Assembly: GCF_002352765.1 (NCBI RefSeq)
Contig: NZ_KZ293963.1
Location: 124,001 to 188,000 of the forward strand
Length of the DNA stretch: 64,000 nt
Direction: 5' to 3'
DNA from: Alteribacter populi
GTDB lineage: Bacteria; Bacillota; Bacilli; Bacillales; Salisediminibacteriaceae
Shown here in pieces: positions 1 to 8,944 of the stretch. Below the pieces are notes generated by a model, which was not told where the DNA came from, searched no databases, and saw nothing but the letters and a program-made list of their open reading frames with translations. Positions within the stretch are counted from its first letter, which is position 1. Each line of letters begins with the position of its first letter. The position numbers and the translations under genes were made by a program.

Positions 1-785
1 CACGCCATAGTAAAGACGACTTGCCAACTACTAATATTGCAGCAGTCGTTAGTGTGGCGGATAAACTGGATACAGTAGTCACTAGTTTTGGAATAGGAGC
101 TATTCCGACAGGGTCTCAGGACCCTCATGGATTACGACGCTTAACAGCAGGTGTTGTTTCTATATTACTAGACCAAAAATGGGATGTTGCGTTGCCTGTT
201 TTGTTTGATGAAGTTCTCGAGTTATCAGAGCATAGAGGATTATTAAAGCGAGAGCGTTTGGATGTGAAGGCTGACTTAGTTGAGTTTACAAAACTAAGAG
301 TCAAAAATCTTCTTCAGGATCATAACGTTCGTTATGATATGATTGATGCAGTTATGACAATTGGTATTGAACGTATCGATCTTCTTGTAGAAAAAGCGCA
401 ATTTTTGACTGATCAGTCGGCTTATCCTTCTTTTAAAGAAGTCGTCGAAGCGTTCAGCCGTGTAACGAACATTTCAAAAAAAGCAGCAGAAGATATGCCT
501 TTGGTAGACGAAGCGTTATTGAAGCAAGCCGAGGAAAAAGAATTGTACAGTAAAGTGGCAGAGGTTAAAAGTCAGGTTGATCGCGCAAGAAAAGATGGGG
601 ATATAAAAGCGGAGTTTGAAACACTGAAAACATTAGAGCCAGCCATTCACCAATACTTTGACCGTATTATGGTCATGGCCGATGACGAGGCTGTAAAACA
701 GAATCGCCTGGCACAAATGAAAAGTTTATCTAATCTCATTTTATCCTTTGCAGACTTCCAAGCGATCGTTTTTCATTCAGAGTAA
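1..785 (+). CDS. glyS: Glycyl-tRNA synthetase beta subunit, C-terminal part (5' cut by window edge)
   Basis: The open frame enters at the left edge (in phase from base 3) and stops with TAA at 783-785, so the first part of the gene is outside the window. The 260 or so residues seen contain the typical GlyRS-beta stretch HSKDDLPTTNIAAVVSVADK and the helical C-terminal DALR-like anticodon-binding region. With the alpha subunit (outside) it forms the alpha2beta2 enzyme that charges tRNA-Gly in the cytoplasm. ccpN follows 66 bp downstream on the same strand, the order known from B. subtilis. A TTG at 21 is internal and not a start. Confidence 0.93.
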   Translation, partial: RHSKDDLPTTNIAAVVSVADKLDTVVTSFGIGAIPTGSQDPHGLRRLTAGVVSILLDQKWDVALPVLFDEVLELSEHRGLLKRERLDVKADLVEFTKLRVKNLLQDHNVRYDMIDAVMTIGIERIDLLVEKAQFLTDQSAYPSFKEVVEAFSRVTNISKKAAEDMPLVDEALLKQAEEKELYSKVAEVKSQVDRARKDGDIKAEFETLKTLEPAIHQYFDRIMVMADDEAVKQNRLAQMKSLSNLILSFADFQAIVFHSE

Positions 786-851
786 TCAGGTTCAGTGTAC
801 AATAGAGAAAATGGAAATAACACTTTGACGAAAGCTGTCTGAGATGAGGCG

Positions 852-1502
852 GTGAGAACAATCGAGCTTAATAAACGACAAGAACAAATAGTTGAAATCG
901 TAAAGGATCGTGGACCGATAACCGGTGAGCAGATCGCAGAGAAGCTCTCTTTGACTAGGGCCACTTTGCGACCTGACCTCGCTATTTTAACGATGGCCGG
1001 ATTTTTGGATGCAAGACCTCGAGTAGGTTATTTTTACACAGGAAAAACAGGGGCTCAGCTTCTGACAGAAAAAGTAGGAAAACTAACAGTTAAAGACTAT
1101 CAATCAATCCCGGTCGTAGTTAGTGAATCTGCATCAGTGTATGATGCGATCTGTACGATGTTTTTAGAAGATGTAGGGACTTTATTTGTAGTTAATGGAT
1201 CTTCCTACCTTGCTGGCGTATTGTCCAGAAAAGATTTACTCAGAGCGAGTATGGGAAAACAAGATCTTGAATCGATCCCTGTAAGCATTATTATGACTCG
1301 AATGCCAAATATTACGACTTGCCAACCGACTGACCTGTTGCTAGACGTGGCGCAAACACTAATTAGCAAACAAATTGATGGCATGCCTGTTATTAATAAT
1401 ACTGAGGTTGATGGTGAAGCAAAGATGGAAGTGGTAGGCAGGTTGACGAAAACCAATATCACAAAAGTCTTTGTAGATATCGCAAACAATAAAATTGTGT
1501 AA
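852..1502 (+). CDS. ccpN: Transcriptional repressor CcpN (control catabolite protein of gluconeogenesis)
   Basis: A 216-residue protein with a GTG start. Residues 5-60 form a helix-turn-helix (ITGEQIAEKLSLTRATLRPD) and residues 75-210 hold a pair of CBS domains that in this family sense ATP/ADP. It is nearly colinear with B. subtilis CcpN (YqzB, about 212 aa), which represses gapB and pckA during glycolytic growth. The GTG is preceded by a GATGAGGCG Shine-Dalgarno-like stretch, and the protein starts as the family does (RTIELNKRQEQI). The downstream partner gene yqfL acts in the same pathway. Family and placement agree, so the call is firm. Confidence 0.93.
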   Translation: MRTIELNKRQEQIVEIVKDRGPITGEQIAEKLSLTRATLRPDLAILTMAGFLDARPRVGYFYTGKTGAQLLTEKVGKLTVKDYQSIPVVVSESASVYDAICTMFLEDVGTLFVVNGSSYLAGVLSRKDLLRASMGKQDLESIPVSIIMTRMPNITTCQPTDLLLDVAQTLISKQIDGMPVINNTEVDGEAKMEVVGRLTKTNITKVFVDIANNKIV

Positions 1503-1509
1503 TAGTGTG

Positions 1510-1722
1510 TGTTCAAATAGGACCATAAAAAGAGAGCCGAGTAGGACGAGGTGGTGAAGTCTTCGAGCACCGTAGCGACGAGCAAGACACCGTTGTCATC
1601 ACTACGAGTTGTCTCGAGGATATTTTTCGCAGCTTCACTTGCAGAGGAAGAGACAGAAAGTTTAACTTTCTGTGTTGCAACGAAGAGATACGACAGCTCT
1701 TTTTAGCGGACTTTTTTGAACA
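1510..1722 (+). repeat. MITE-like dispersed element, copy 1 (TGTTCAAA ends)
   Basis: The ccpN-yqfL gap is filled by a sequence bounded by TGTTCAAATAGGACC (1510-1524) and its near inverted repeat GGACTTTTTTGAACA (1708-1722). The interior (AGAGCCGAGTAGGACGAGG, GAGCACCGTAGCGACGAGC, CGACAGCTCTTTTTAG) recurs on the opposite strand at 36729-36925. No coding potential is seen. Short related copies lie at 3529-3638 and 16037-16131. This is a non-autonomous mobile repeat by inference. Confidence 0.7.
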
Positions 1723-1769
1723 ATCTCTTAAAGAATCAATAGTTGGAAAGAGGAGGTCGGCAACGACTT

Positions 1770-2582
1770 ATGAACAAACGTCCAGTCATATATGTCGTCT
1801 CAGATTCAGTGGGTGAAACGGCTGAGCTTGTTGTAAAAGCATCAGCAAGTCAATTTAACCATGCAGGTGTCGATATTCGCAGGGTTCCTTACGTAGAGGA
1901 CGAAGGAACTGTTGATGAAGTGATCGCTCAAGCGAAAGAAAATGACGGCATCATTGCTTTTACCCTCGTGATCCCTGAGCTAAAAGAATATTTACTTAAA
2001 AAAGCCAAACAAGCGGGAATTGACACGCATGACATTATTTCTCCAATGATGGAATTACTCAGGAAAAAGACGGGACAGGATCCTCGTTTACAACCGGGAT
2101 TAATTCACACACTAGATGAAGATTACTTCAGAAAAGTAGAAGCCATTGAATTTGCCGTTAAATATGATGATGGTAGAGATCCTCGTGGAGTTAAGCGGGC
2201 AGATGTGGTATTAATTGGCGTTTCGCGAACGTCTAAAACGCCCCTCTCGCAATACTTGGCCCACAAACGGTTAAAGGTAGCAAACGTTCCATTAGTACCT
2301 GAAGTGGAGCCTCCTGAAGAGTTATTCGAACTTGATAAAGAAAAAGTAATCGGATTAAAAATAAGCCCAGAAAAATTAAACAGTATCCGTTCAGAACGCT
2401 TAAAAAGCCTGGGCCTTAAAGAGGAAGCAAATTATGCAACCTTAAAAAGAATCAAAGAAGAGCTGGATTTTTCAGAAAAAATGATGGATAGAATTGGTTG
2501 TCAGGTCATTGACGTTTCTAATAAAGCTGTAGAGGAAACCGCCAATCTCATTTACAACATTTATCGTAAGAACAACAGTTAA
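1770..2582 (+). CDS. yqfL: PPDK-regulatory-protein family kinase/phosphotransferase (YqfL)
   Basis: A 270-residue protein of the pyruvate,phosphate dikinase regulatory protein family (DUF299). It has an N-terminal VIYVVSDSVGETAE motif and a P-loop GVSRTSKT at residues 150-157. In other bacteria such enzymes are ADP-dependent kinases and phosphate-dependent phosphorylases acting on PPDK or PEP synthase; in B. subtilis YqfL modulates the CcpN-controlled gluconeogenic genes. The ATG at 1770 is chosen over an upstream TTG because AGGAGGTCGG (1751-1760) is correctly spaced from it and the length then equals the family norm. Placement right after ccpN supports a joint role in carbon control. Confidence 0.9.
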   Translation: MNKRPVIYVVSDSVGETAELVVKASASQFNHAGVDIRRVPYVEDEGTVDEVIAQAKENDGIIAFTLVIPELKEYLLKKAKQAGIDTHDIISPMMELLRKKTGQDPRLQPGLIHTLDEDYFRKVEAIEFAVKYDDGRDPRGVKRADVVLIGVSRTSKTPLSQYLAHKRLKVANVPLVPEVEPPEELFELDKEKVIGLKISPEKLNSIRSERLKSLGLKEEANYATLKRIKEELDFSEKMMDRIGCQVIDVSNKAVEETANLIYNIYRKNNS

Positions 2583-2662
2583 ACGCTTATAAAAAGAGGG
2601 CTAAAAGAACCGAATTTTTTCCCAGGCTATTTGAGCCTCCTCTTAAAATAAAATTTTGAAAG

Positions 2663-2700
2663 AGTACAGAAAACAAATGGTTCTGTACTTTTTCTTTTCT
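2663..2700 (+). terminator. Intrinsic terminator downstream of yqfL
   Basis: A 9 bp stem, AGTACAGAA (2663-2671) against TTCTGTACT (2681-2689), followed by TTTTTCTTTTCT. The A-rich run before the stem would let it work on the minus strand as well. Confidence 0.8.
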
Positions 2701-3015
2701 AAATAAGATAGGAAAGTGGGCTGAAATATTCCTGCACTCATACACTCAAAAGTGCTTATGTCTCGTACTAAATGTACCTGTGACATTTTATAGCTATATT
2801 CTGAAAATGTTAGGTCAAAATGCTAGCGAAAAATGAGCTGTTCCTATATAATGAAAAATTGTGATTTATCTTTTGTGGCAGGTATATTAAGCCTCAGAAC
2901 AAATAAATTTAAAATGTCAAGACTTTTTCTTTGTTTTTTGGTAAAGATAGTAAGTGTGAGATGGAAAAAAGCTAAGAAAAGAAGGAATCGAACAGGAGAT
3001 GTAGAATAAAGAATT
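2701..3015. other. AT-rich intergenic region before yqxD
   Basis: No coding frame is supported. A weak sigma-A-like pair, TTGTGA (2859-2864) and TATATT (2883-2888) with 18 bp spacing, could be the promoter of the yqxD-dnaG-sigA operon. An AGGAGATG stretch lies near 2994-3001. Nothing else stands out. Confidence 0.35.
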
Positions 3016-3471
3016 ATGTCAGAATACTCTACCACCGTTATTATTGATGGAGATGCCTGTCCGGTTCGAGATGAAACGATTGCTTTATGTGGCCGGTATC
3101 ATCTCCCAGTATTGTTAGTAAGCTCATATGCTCACGAAACCAATAAGACATTCCCATCACATGTTCAAAAAATCACAGTGGACCAAGAAAAAGAAGCGGC
3201 AGATATGGCCATTGTGGAGCGTGTACAAAAAGGAGATGTGGTCGTAACTCAAGATCATGGTCTCGCGGGATTACTCATTGCAAAGGGGGTCAAGGTACTT
3301 ACACCAAGAGGGAAAGTGGTCACAGATCTGTACATTAACACATTACTATCCATTCGTCATGATCAAGGAAAACTACGGAGAGCAGGTAAGAAAACAAAAG
3401 GTCCTAAAAAGATGACGAAAGAGGACCGTAATCATTTTCTTTGCCAATTAGAAAAAATTTTGTCAAGTTAG
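3016..3471 (+). CDS. yqxD: YaiI/YqxD family protein (UPF0178, DUF188)
   Basis: A 151-residue cytoplasmic protein with the family signature IIDGDACPVRDE near the N terminus and DMAIVERVQKGDVVVTQDHGLA in the middle. The fold is related to PIN-like/NYN nuclease folds, but no activity is established. The ATG at 3016 is the first start after an in-frame stop at 3007-3009, so the N terminus is well fixed; AGGAG lies somewhat far upstream. The gene precedes dnaG and sigA as in B. subtilis, probably in the same transcription unit. Confidence 0.88.
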   Translation: MSEYSTTVIIDGDACPVRDETIALCGRYHLPVLLVSSYAHETNKTFPSHVQKITVDQEKEAADMAIVERVQKGDVVVTQDHGLAGLLIAKGVKVLTPRGKVVTDLYINTLLSIRHDQGKLRRAGKKTKGPKKMTKEDRNHFLCQLEKILSS

Positions 3472-3528
3472 CAGGATAATTGACGAATAAGGCGAAACTA
3501 TAGTAGCCATCCCTTTATCATAAATAGA

Positions 3529-3638
3529 AGTTCAAAAAGGAAGATAAAGAAGATCGAGTCGATTTGGTTGCGAAACGCTGGCTGTTTCCAACGCCATTCA
3601 TACGGCCTGACAGCTATTTTCTTGGATCTTTTGAACAA
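3529..3638 (+). repeat. MITE-like dispersed element, copy 2, inside the dnaG leader
   Basis: A 110 bp stretch with inverted ends AGTTCAAAAAGG (3529-3540) and CTTTTGAACAA (3628-3638) plus the inner CGACAGCTATTTT-type block (here TGACAGCTATTTTCTTGGA). It belongs to the family at 1510, 16037 and 36729. It occupies most of the gap between yqxD and dnaG and ends 28 bp before the dnaG start codon. Confidence 0.6.
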
Positions 3639-3666
3639 CCTGGAAAAAGGGCGGTGGTGAACCCCA

Positions 3667-5493
3667 ATGAGTGTACGAGTACCAGAAGAGAAAATAGAAG
3701 AAATACGTAAAGCCAGTGACATTGTTGATGTGATTAGCGACTATGTTCAACTGAAAAAGCAAGGTCGCAACATGTCTGGCCTTTGTCCTTTTCATGGGGA
3801 AAAAACACCTTCTTTTTCAGTATCTCCTGATAAACAGCTATACCATTGCTTTGGTTGTGGGGTTGGAGGAAACGTATTTTCATTCGTAATGGAAACAGAG
3901 GGAATCAGTTTTATTGAGTCCGTTGAAAAGCTTGGTAAAAGAGCAGGGATCAATCTTCCTGAATTAGCAGGAAAGAACAACGAAAGCTCAAAAGAACAGA
4001 AACGCAATCGATACTGGGTTCAAGCTCATGAACTCGCTGTGAAGCTCTTCCAGCACGTATTACTACAAACTACAGAGGGTGAACAAGCAAAACTATACTT
4101 AGAAAAACGGGGCTTTGATGAAGAGGCTATAAAAACATTTCAACTTGGGTATGCTCCGGAATCCTGGCATTTCTTGACGAACTTCTTAGAAAAAAGGGAA
4201 TATAACATGGAAGAAATGATCGAGGCAGGCCTCTTAGCAAAAAGAGAATTTGACGGCAAGCCATTCGACCGCTTTCGGGATCGGCTGATGTTTCCGATTT
4301 GGGATAAGGATGGGAAAGTCATTGGCTTTAGTGGACGTGTGTTAGGTGATGGTCACCCTAAGTATTTAAATAGCCCGGAGTCTACCTTGTTCAATAAAAG
4401 TCAAATACTTTATGCATTTAAGCGCGCACGGCCAGCGATCCGAAAAAAGAACGAAGCTGTTCTGTTTGAAGGCTATGCCGATGTTATTTCTGCCTACAAG
4501 GCGGGAATAGATAATGGGATTGCCACCATGGGTACAGCTCTTACTGATCGGCAAACAAAAATGCTGAGGCGCAATGCAGATCGTATTATTCTTTGTTATG
4601 ACTCTGACGATGCCGGTCAAAATGCAACGTTTAAAAATGCAGAGGTGCTCGAAAAGGCTGGGATGACTGTTCGTATCGCTAAATTAGAGGAAGGCTTAGA
4701 CCCTGATGATTACATTCGTGAAAAAGGAGAAGATCGCTTTATTGACGAGGTGATCGGCGGTAGTTTGACGTATATGGGGTTTAAATTCCGCTTTTTCAGG
4801 AAAGGCTTAAATCTCCAAGATGAAGGAAATCGCATGGAATATGTCGAAAAAATCCTTCATGAGATTAGCAAACTTTCTCGTGCCGTAGAGCGAGACCATT
4901 ATATTCGGCAGCTTGCTGAAGAGTTTTCATTATCCCTGGATGCTTTAAAGCAGGAACTTATCCAAATTTATAAGTCTCGAAAGCGAAAAGAAGGGAAAGA
5001 CCAGAAGCCGATAGAAACGGAACGGAAATCATTTTCGGTGCAATCCGGTAAACGATTGTTACCCGCATATGCCAACGCGGAACGCTTTTTGTTGGCCCAT
5101 ATGCTACAGGATTCTGATGTAGCCCTAAGGGTGCAGGAGAAAATTGGTGCATCCTTTAATATAGATGACTATCATGCTATTGCTGCTCATCTTTACAGTT
5201 TTTATGCTGAAGGATATGAGCCGAGTCTAAGTCATTTTGTGGAAAAACTTGATGACGACAGACTGAAAAGCATGACTAGCGAACTTGCGATGATGACAAT
5301 CAACCATGAATTGTCTGAGCAGGAACTGAGCGATTATACAAAACAAATTCTCAACTATCCGAAGAGGTTGGAAATAGAGAGAAGAAAGCAAGAGAGAAAA
5401 GAAGCTGAAGACGCAAAAGATTATCAAAAGGCAGCACAGATAAGCATGGAAATTATTCAGATGGAACAACAGCTTAAAAACAATATGGCTTGA
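3667..5493 (+). CDS. dnaG: DNA primase
   Basis: A 608-residue primase that makes RNA primers at the replication fork. The N-terminal CHC2 zinc finger is visible (C40, H43, C61, C64). A TOPRIM catalytic core follows, with LFEGYADVISAY near residues 265-276 and the metal-binding CYDSDDAGQN near 310-319. The last 150 or so residues form the helicase-interaction domain that contacts DnaB/DnaC. The ATG at 3667 follows a GGGCGGTGGTG Shine-Dalgarno-like stretch. The gene lies 44 bp before sigA in the classic macromolecular synthesis operon. All catalytic motifs are intact. Confidence 0.97.
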   Translation: MSVRVPEEKIEEIRKASDIVDVISDYVQLKKQGRNMSGLCPFHGEKTPSFSVSPDKQLYHCFGCGVGGNVFSFVMETEGISFIESVEKLGKRAGINLPELAGKNNESSKEQKRNRYWVQAHELAVKLFQHVLLQTTEGEQAKLYLEKRGFDEEAIKTFQLGYAPESWHFLTNFLEKREYNMEEMIEAGLLAKREFDGKPFDRFRDRLMFPIWDKDGKVIGFSGRVLGDGHPKYLNSPESTLFNKSQILYAFKRARPAIRKKNEAVLFEGYADVISAYKAGIDNGIATMGTALTDRQTKMLRRNADRIILCYDSDDAGQNATFKNAEVLEKAGMTVRIAKLEEGLDPDDYIREKGEDRFIDEVIGGSLTYMGFKFRFFRKGLNLQDEGNRMEYVEKILHEISKLSRAVERDHYIRQLAEEFSLSLDALKQELIQIYKSRKRKEGKDQKPIETERKSFSVQSGKRLLPAYANAERFLLAHMLQDSDVALRVQEKIGASFNIDDYHAIAAHLYSFYAEGYEPSLSHFVEKLDDDRLKSMTSELAMMTINHELSEQELSDYTKQILNYPKRLEIERRKQERKEAEDAKDYQKAAQISMEIIQMEQQLKNNMA

Positions 5494-5537
5494 TCAACCT
5501 AAGGAAGTTGTCGTGAACCAATGGAAGGAGGGATCGC

Positions 5538-6659
5538 ATGGCTGAGAAACCTATACGCCCAATGGCGGAAGGCGATCTAACCATCGATCAGGTGAAGGAA
5601 CAGTTAGTGGAACTCGGAAAAAAAAGAGGTGTACTCACTTATGCCGAGATCACTGAACGACTGGCAGCGTTTGACCAGGATTCCGAACAAATGGATGAGT
5701 TTTTCGAGTATCTCGGTGAACAAGGCGTCGAGATCATGAATGATAATGAAGGTGTAAGTGTACCAAGCTTACAGCAAGTCGAAAAAGAGGATGAATTCGA
5801 CTTGAACGATTTAAGTGTTCCTCCGGGAATTAAAATCAATGATCCGGTCCGTATGTATTTAAAAGAAATTGGTCGTGTCCCGCTTTTATCCGCCCAAGAA
5901 GAAATTAGTCTCGCAAAACGTATTGAGGACGGAGACGAAGAAGCAAAACGTCGCTTAGCAGAAGCTAACCTTCGACTTGTTGTCAGTATTGCAAAACGCT
6001 ACGTTGGGCGAGGTATGCTATTTTTGGACCTTATTCAAGAAGGGAATATGGGTTTGATAAAAGCTGTTGAAAAGTTTGATTATAACAAGGGGTACAAATT
6101 CAGTACGTATGCTACTTGGTGGATACGTCAAGCGATTACTCGTGCGATCGCTGATCAGGCAAGAACGATTCGTATTCCGGTTCATATGGTAGAAACCATT
6201 AACAAATTGATTCGTGTTCAGCGTCAATTACTACAAGACTTAGGTCGTGAACCGACACCTGAGGAAGTATCCAAAGAGATGGACCTAACACCAGACAAAG
6301 TAAGAGAAATCTTAAAGATCGCTCAAGAACCAGTTTCTCTGGAAACACCAATTGGTGAGGAAGATGATTCCCATCTAGGGGATTTCATTGAAGATCAGGA
6401 AGCCTTGGCACCATCAGATGCCGCTGCTTATGAACTCCTAAAAGAACAGTTAGAAGATGTGTTAGACACGCTAACAGATCGTGAAGAAAACGTCTTGCGA
6501 TTACGGTTTGGACTCGATGATGGACGTACCCGTACCCTTGAAGAGGTCGGTAAAGTATTTGGAGTAACAAGAGAACGAATTCGTCAAATCGAAGCAAAAG
6601 CCTTACGGAAATTACGTCATCCAAGTCGAAGTAAGCGCCTGAAAGATTTCTTAGAATAG
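5538..6659 (+). CDS. sigA: Housekeeping sigma factor SigA (sigma-70/RpoD)
   Basis: A 373-residue vegetative sigma factor. The short region 1.1 is followed by region 1.2 (DPVRMYLKEIGRVPLL), region 2 with core-binding and -10 recognition motifs (NLRLVVSIAKRYVGRGM, YKFSTYATWWIRQAI), region 3 and region 4 with its helix-turn-helix (TLEEVGKVFGVTRERIRQIE). Length equals that of B. subtilis SigA (371 aa). The ATG is preceded by AAGGAGGG at 5525-5532. It is the last gene of the dnaG-sigA unit, with a strong terminator 10 bp downstream. Confidence 0.98.
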   Translation: MAEKPIRPMAEGDLTIDQVKEQLVELGKKRGVLTYAEITERLAAFDQDSEQMDEFFEYLGEQGVEIMNDNEGVSVPSLQQVEKEDEFDLNDLSVPPGIKINDPVRMYLKEIGRVPLLSAQEEISLAKRIEDGDEEAKRRLAEANLRLVVSIAKRYVGRGMLFLDLIQEGNMGLIKAVEKFDYNKGYKFSTYATWWIRQAITRAIADQARTIRIPVHMVETINKLIRVQRQLLQDLGREPTPEEVSKEMDLTPDKVREILKIAQEPVSLETPIGEEDDSHLGDFIEDQEALAPSDAAAYELLKEQLEDVLDTLTDREENVLRLRFGLDDGRTRTLEEVGKVFGVTRERIRQIEAKALRKLRHPSRSKRLKDFLE

Positions 6660-6669
6660 ACAATTGCAA

Positions 6670-6707
6670 GCTTGACCGGGGAACGTAAATCCGGTCAGGC
6701 TTTTTTG
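6670..6707 (+). terminator. Intrinsic terminator of the dnaG-sigA operon
   Basis: Stem GCTTGACCGG (6670-6679) against CCGGTCAGGC (6691-6700) with one mismatch, followed by six T residues. Confidence 0.92.
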
Positions 6708-6877
6708 TGCTTAATAAAAGGTTAACTTCTCTAAATGAGTTAAGTATAAGCGCAACTAAGACTTCTTTTATGCTCTTAGAGGATATTAAGTAATAATTTC
6801 TCCTCTCGGCTATTTAAATTAGTATTTACATGATCGATATAATAAAGAGACTATGTTGTTTGATAAAAGGTGATAAA

Positions 6878-7399
6878 ATGAACGGTAGACGAGAGATTAT
6901 TATTCAGGAAATTAAGTATTGGCAAAAAAATCGATTGCTGCCGGATACGTATTGTTTATTTTTGCAACGTCTTTACGAAGAAGATGCTGAAAATCCTAAG
7001 GAACGATTAAGTTTTCTAAAACCATTATCTTTTGTATTTGCTTTGCTTGCCATGATTGCGTTAACATTTCTTGTCATTTATTTTACTCAGTTTTTATCGG
7101 TAATGCAAATCGTCTTCGTGAATAGTATGCTCTTATTCTTAATTGCCGGGGCGGTTTATACTGCGCGCAAAAAGCTGCCTATGGTGACTCTCTATGTAAG
7201 TTGCGCAGCTATTTTGTTATTTTTTTCATTTCTCTCCTTAGCAGGTAGGTGGTTTCCTGAAAACCAGGGCGCCCTCGTTTTTGCTATTTTAGGGACGTGT
7301 TTGATTTGGATTGTTTTCGGATGGAAATTACGATATTATTACCTTGTAGTTGCCGGTGGTATGGGAATAATATTAACAGGAATAATCAATTTCACCTAA
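6878..7399 (+). CDS. Conserved membrane protein of unknown function
   Basis: A protein of about 173 residues from the ATG at 6878, which has AAAGGTGA just upstream; an earlier in-frame start at 6830 has no such site. About 50 basic and polar cytosolic residues are followed by four or five hydrophobic helices covering residues 50-170. I do not recognise a family; it has some look of DUF2157-type small membrane proteins. It stands alone between the sigA terminator and the phosphodiesterase gene, with its own upstream gap of over 150 bp. Confidence 0.7.
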   Translation: MNGRREIIIQEIKYWQKNRLLPDTYCLFLQRLYEEDAENPKERLSFLKPLSFVFALLAMIALTFLVIYFTQFLSVMQIVFVNSMLLFLIAGAVYTARKKLPMVTLYVSCAAILLFFSFLSLAGRWFPENQGALVFAILGTCLIWIVFGWKLRYYYLVVAGGMGIILTGIINFT

Positions 7400-7572
7400 G
7401 CATACGAGTCGATAAAATGGCTTAATTTCTAATGCTTTCGTGAACATACTGTAATTTGCACAATGGGAAAATGGAAAACTTTTAAGGTGAATTTATTAAG
7501 TTCATTCAGTTCGCAAATAACGTGTACTAAAATTGTTCTTAAAAAGCCACACTGAAAGAGAGGCGACAACAT

Positions 7573-8310
7573 ATGGAAGTAATCGCTCATCGTGGCAACA
7601 AGGCCTACACACCGGAGAATACGATGGCAGCCTTTATGTCAGCAGCCTCCTACAGTATTTCTGGAATCGAGCTTGATGTACAATGGACACGGGACGGTGT
7701 TCCTGTAATTTTCCATGATGAAAAAGTCGACCGTACAACAAATGGAAGAGGATGGCTGCGATCTTTTACGTATAACGAGCTTAGAGAATTGGATGCTGGA
7801 GGCTGGTTTGGAGAAGCTTTTAGGGGTGAAAAAATTCCTTGTCTTGAAGAGGTAGTAGATTGGTTTAAAAATCAGGATTTGACTTTACATTTGGAAGTGA
7901 AGAAACCTCCTAAAGAGTACCGTCCTTTACTGGATAAGGCGTTAAACTTGCTTACAAAGGAAGGCATGGAACAGCGGACAGTTATTTCTACTTTTTATCA
8001 TCCCCTTCTTAAATATATGGCACAAGGATCAACAGAAGGGTTTGAGAGGGCTTTACTTACGAAAACACCGTTATTTCGTGGCATTCGCTATGCCAATGTA
8101 CTACAAGCACATGCGATTCATATTCGTCATTCTTATCAAGCGATGCATTTTTACGCAAGTTGGGCAAAACACGGGATCCCGGTGCGTGTATATACCGTCA
8201 ACCGTGTAAAAGATGCGTTAAAATGCCATCGGCTAAATGTGAACAGTATTATTACAGATGACCCGAAAACGATGACGTCGGTCTTTAAAAATAATCAAAA
8301 AACGTCTTAA
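7573..8310 (+). CDS. Glycerophosphodiester phosphodiesterase (GDPD family)
   Basis: A 245-residue TIM-barrel enzyme that hydrolyses glycerophosphodiesters to glycerol-3-phosphate and an alcohol. Catalytic residues typical of GlpQ/UgpQ are visible: H6-R7 in AHRGN, E33 and D35 in GIELDVQW, and H48 in PVIFHDE. No signal peptide is present, so it is the cytosolic UgpQ-like type rather than secreted GlpQ. The ATG follows GAGAGGCGAC. It separates sigA from cccA, neighbours in B. subtilis, so it may have been inserted in this lineage. Confidence 0.9.
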   Translation: MEVIAHRGNKAYTPENTMAAFMSAASYSISGIELDVQWTRDGVPVIFHDEKVDRTTNGRGWLRSFTYNELRELDAGGWFGEAFRGEKIPCLEEVVDWFKNQDLTLHLEVKKPPKEYRPLLDKALNLLTKEGMEQRTVISTFYHPLLKYMAQGSTEGFERALLTKTPLFRGIRYANVLQAHAIHIRHSYQAMHFYASWAKHGIPVRVYTVNRVKDALKCHRLNVNSIITDDPKTMTSVFKNNQKTS

Positions 8311-8482
8311 AGTTCGCAGAATTGTAACAGAATTACTCAATTAGAGACAATTCTTGACGTTTTCTCTTTTCTCTTAATCGTTTTTAGAGTAAAATATACA
8401 ATAGCTATGTTAAGCTATGCTAGGGGTTCGATGTGAACTTAGCAACAGATTCTTGATGGACACTTAAAGGAGGTACATACAC

Positions 8483-8854
8483 ATGAGAGGAAAACCCCTT
8501 TTTCCATTCGTACTTACGGCAATTTTAGGAATTGGATTAATGATTGTGTTATCTTTCGTCGGAAACTTCCAACAAGCCGAAATTGCTCAAGAAGGTGAAG
8601 ACGGTGAAAATGGAGAAGTTGAAGAGGAGTTCGATGATCCAATTGCTCTTGGTGAGCATTTGTACGAGCAAAACTGTTTATCTTGTCACGGCGGTGACTT
8701 TGGCGGTGGTGCTGGACCTGGTCTCGAAGGTTATTCTGCAGATGAGATTACCGTTGCAATTGAAGAAGGTCCTGGAACAATGCCTGACGGCTTAGTAGAT
8801 AGCGGAGAAGAAGCTGATGCTGTAGCCGAGTATATTTTAAGTGAAATTGAATAA
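8483..8854 (+). CDS. cccA: Membrane-anchored cytochrome c550
   Basis: A 123-residue protein with one N-terminal transmembrane anchor (about residues 7-27), a very acidic linker (34-52) and a small class I cytochrome c domain. The haem-binding CLSCH spans residues 65-69, and M100 in GTMPDGL is the probable sixth ligand. It carries electrons on the outer face of the membrane toward a terminal oxidase. AAAGGAGGT at 8466-8474 fixes the ATG. Strongly acidic extracytoplasmic cytochromes are often seen in alkaliphilic bacilli (background knowledge). The position after the sigA region matches B. subtilis cccA. Confidence 0.93.
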   Translation: MRGKPLFPFVLTAILGIGLMIVLSFVGNFQQAEIAQEGEDGENGEVEEEFDDPIALGEHLYEQNCLSCHGGDFGGGAGPGLEGYSADEITVAIEEGPGTMPDGLVDSGEEADAVAEYILSEIE

Positions 8855-8862
8855 GCAAAATG

Positions 8863-8895
8863 AAAAGAAGGACACCTATGTTCCTTCTTTTTCTC
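8863..8895 (+). terminator. Intrinsic terminator after cccA
   Basis: AAAAGAAGGA (8863-8872) pairs with TCCTTCTTTTT (8882-8892), followed by CTCT. It separates cccA from trmK. Confidence 0.75.
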
Positions 8896-8944
8896 TATTT
8901 CAAGAAAAATAAGATCATCAAAAGCTGAAAATAAGGTGAACAAT

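Noticed and set aside
773..964. 63-codon minus-strand frame at the glyS-ccpN junction
   Set aside because: Antisense to the ccpN N terminus, no ribosome site.
4366..4620. 84-codon minus-strand frame inside dnaG
   Set aside because: Shadow of the primase coding sequence; no ribosome site and no homology pattern.
8354..8395. TTGACG and TAAAAT before cccA as a promoter
   Set aside because: The boxes are about 30 bp apart; each may belong to a promoter but not together.
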